Assembly (NCBI GenBank): GCA_021776475.1
Contig: JAJFFV010000006.1
Span: forward strand, 186,001 to 250,000
Direction of reading: 5' to 3'
From: Parvularculaceae bacterium
Lineage (GTDB): Bacteria > Pseudomonadota > Alphaproteobacteria > Caulobacterales > Parvularculaceae
DNA: 64,000 nucleotides
Part shown: positions 62,836 through 64,000 of the stretch, in pieces
Position numbering within the stretch: position 1 is the first letter of the stretch
Layout of the letters: each line of letters starts with the position of its first letter
Notes under the pieces: model-generated
Database searches by the model: none
What the model saw: only the letters and a program-made list of their open reading frames with translations
What the model was told of the DNA's origin: nothing
Made by a program: the position numbers and the translations under genes

Positions 62836-63865
62836 TGCGATGTCGCAAAAGTTTGGGCACATACCGGTTCTCGCCCGCGAGGCTGTGCAGGCGCTTTGTC
62901 CAGTTGACGGCGGCGTGTACATTGACGCCACACTGGGCGGCGGCGGCTACACGCGCGAAATACTGGGCCAGGCTGGATGTGCCGTTTTCGCCTTCGACCG
63001 TGATCCCGTTGCAATTGAGCGCGCCGCAGCGTGGAGCGATGCGTATGCCGGGCGGTTGACCTTGTTGCCGCATCCTTTCGCGCAAATGGCCGACGCGTTG
63101 ACAGTGATCGGCGTCGACGAAGTAAACGGCATCGTTTTCGACCTTGGCGTATCCTCTGTTCAGCTCGAAGAGGCGGAACGCGGATTTTCGTTTATGAAAG
63201 ATGGTCCCCTTAATATGCGGATGGATCATGGTCAGGACCGCAACGCGGCCGATCTTATAAACCTCGCCGATGAAAAAGACTTGGCCGATATTTTCTATAT
63301 CTATGGCGAAGAAAAAAAGTCCAGAGTTGCAGCCAGAGCCATTGTTCAGGAACGCGGCAAATGTCGGATAGAGACAACTGGTCACCTTGCGGACCTTCTT
63401 GGCAATGCGTTTGGTCCGCGTGGCAAAGAGAAAATACACCCGGCGACACGGGTCTTTCAAGCGATACGGATTTTCGTGAACGACGAGTTGGGTCAGCTTG
63501 TGCGAGGCCTGTTGGCAGCTGAAACACTTCTGGCGCCAGCAGCACGGCTTGTCGTTGTTACTTTTCACTCGCTCGAAGACAGGATTGTGAAACGCTTTTT
63601 GTCTCTGCGAAGCAAGTGGGAGGCGTCTATTTCGCGCCACGTACCAAAAGCAGAAACCACAACAGAGCCGACTTTCTCGCTTCTTTATCGCAAGGCCGTC
63701 ATGCCTGCCACCGAAGAACAGCAACGCAATCCGCGGGCCCGTTCTGCCAAGTTACGCGTCGGTATTCGCACCACTGCCCCTGCCACCGAGGCAGGCAAGG
63801 ACTTTTTCAAAGCCATTGGCCTGCCTCAACTCACACTCTCTCCCGCCCTCAGTAATTGGAGCTGA
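62828..63865 (+). CDS. rsmH: 16S rRNA (cytosine-1402-N4)-methyltransferase RsmH
   Basis: ATG 62828 overlaps the mraZ stop by 8 bp; the frame before it lies within mraZ. 'HIPVLAREAVQALCPVDGGVYIDATLGGGGYTREIL' holds the SAM site, followed by 'VFAFDRDPVAIERA', 'GIVFDLGVSSVQLEEAERGFSFMKDGPLNMRMD' and 'RVFQAIRIFVNDELGQL', then 'LVVVTFHSLEDRIVKRFL' near the end. 345 residues, full length. Second gene of the dcw cluster. Confidence 0.95.
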   Translation: MVDAMSQKFGHIPVLAREAVQALCPVDGGVYIDATLGGGGYTREILGQAGCAVFAFDRDPVAIERAAAWSDAYAGRLTLLPHPFAQMADALTVIGVDEVNGIVFDLGVSSVQLEEAERGFSFMKDGPLNMRMDHGQDRNAADLINLADEKDLADIFYIYGEEKKSRVAARAIVQERGKCRIETTGHLADLLGNAFGPRGKEKIHPATRVFQAIRIFVNDELGQLVRGLLAAETLLAPAARLVVVTFHSLEDRIVKRFLSLRSKWEASISRHVPKAETTTEPTFSLLYRKAVMPATEEQQRNPRARSAKLRVGIRTTAPATEAGKDFFKAIGLPQLTLSPALSNWS

Positions 63866-63869
63866 ACTC

Positions 63870-64000
63870 ATGATGCGTATATCGACGATTTTCTTTTGCG
63901 TTCTTTTGGCTGCCGCTGCCGCGGGAAGATACCGGGCGGAAGCAAGCGTCAGGGCGGACAAGGCCGAAATCGATAAGATTGATGCCGAAATCGCAGAAGA
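63870..64000 (+). CDS. ftsL: Cell division protein FtsL (5' part; runs off the window)
   Basis: ATG 63870 (or the adjacent ATG 63873) opens a frame with a short cytosolic start, a membrane helix (ISTIFFCVLLAAAAAGRY) and the beginning of a coiled coil (ADKAEIDKIDAEIAEE). Size, layout and place right after rsmH are those of FtsL; sequence conservation in this family is low, so position carries much of the weight. It continues past base 64000. Confidence 0.75.
   Translation, partial: MMRISTIFFCVLLAAAAAGRYRAEASVRADKAEIDKIDAEIAE

Noticed and set aside
62759-63724. 321-codon minus-strand ORF
   Set aside because: It is antisense to rsmH and mraZ, which are certain; a shadow frame.

Overview
The window is from an alphaproteobacterium with moderate GC. 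The right end carries sciP (the CtrA inhibitor, DUF1153), an alphaproteobacterial RNase P RNA, and mraZ-rsmH-ftsL, the start of the division and cell-wall cluster. There are candidate CtrA boxes, serS-surE-nlpD in the usual order and an flhF gene. I would guess a marine, Hyphomonadaceae- or Parvularculaceae-like bacterium; no rRNA is present to settle this. All family calls come from reading motifs, not from searches.

Left part (1-27 kb) is accessory. It has a split DUF1214/DUF1254 gene pair, a metallo-beta-lactamase-fold enzyme, and a three-gene minus-strand operon (outer-membrane protein, YfiR-like periplasmic protein, CHASE8-like hybrid histidine kinase). Next come a molybdenum hydroxylase operon ([2Fe-2S] subunit, Tat-exported Moco subunit, dihaem cytochrome, XdhC, MocA), a soluble-transhydrogenase-like flavoprotein, a large multi-TM GAF hybrid kinase, a dimethylglycine/sarcosine dehydrogenase-like protein and an HD protein resembling cyclic-nucleotide phosphodiesterases. 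Between them lie small ORFs with strong Shine-Dalgarno sites and several decayed genes (DUF998, an amber-interrupted ORF, an NTF2-like tail, a frameshifted membrane protein).

27.1-31.1 kb looks like the remains of an island inserted at the 3' end of a tRNA-Met(CAT) gene. The intact tRNA is at 30995-31071, and a damaged copy of its 3' half plus flank is at 27117-27175. Between them are a thrombospondin type-3 repeat secreted protein, a TIR-transmembrane protein and a NERD gene broken by a nonsense codon and a frameshift. No integrase remains.

31-47 kb holds sulfate activation (cysD-cysNC), a TolC-type channel, a MaoC hydratase/CoA-ester lyase pair and a possible cell-cell signalling locus. 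That locus is a PhcB/EF-type methyltransferase with an extra N-terminal domain, convergent with and overlapping a six-TM histidine kinase, with an alpha/beta hydrolase beside it. A nitroreductase behind a perfect palindrome, a YceI-cytochrome b561-YceI cluster and two acyl-CoA dehydrogenases follow.

47.5-54 kb is a 2-methylcitrate cycle cluster (prpD, prpB, prpC) with two tandem NTF2-like genes, a glycine-zipper peptide, a lipoprotein hydrolase, a broken cupin gene and an ABM monooxygenase. glpK follows on the other strand.

55.7-64 kb is conserved housekeeping: serS, surE, nlpD (with a degenerate LytM site), flhF, sciP, rnpB, three MraZ-type repeats, mraZ, rsmH and the start of ftsL.
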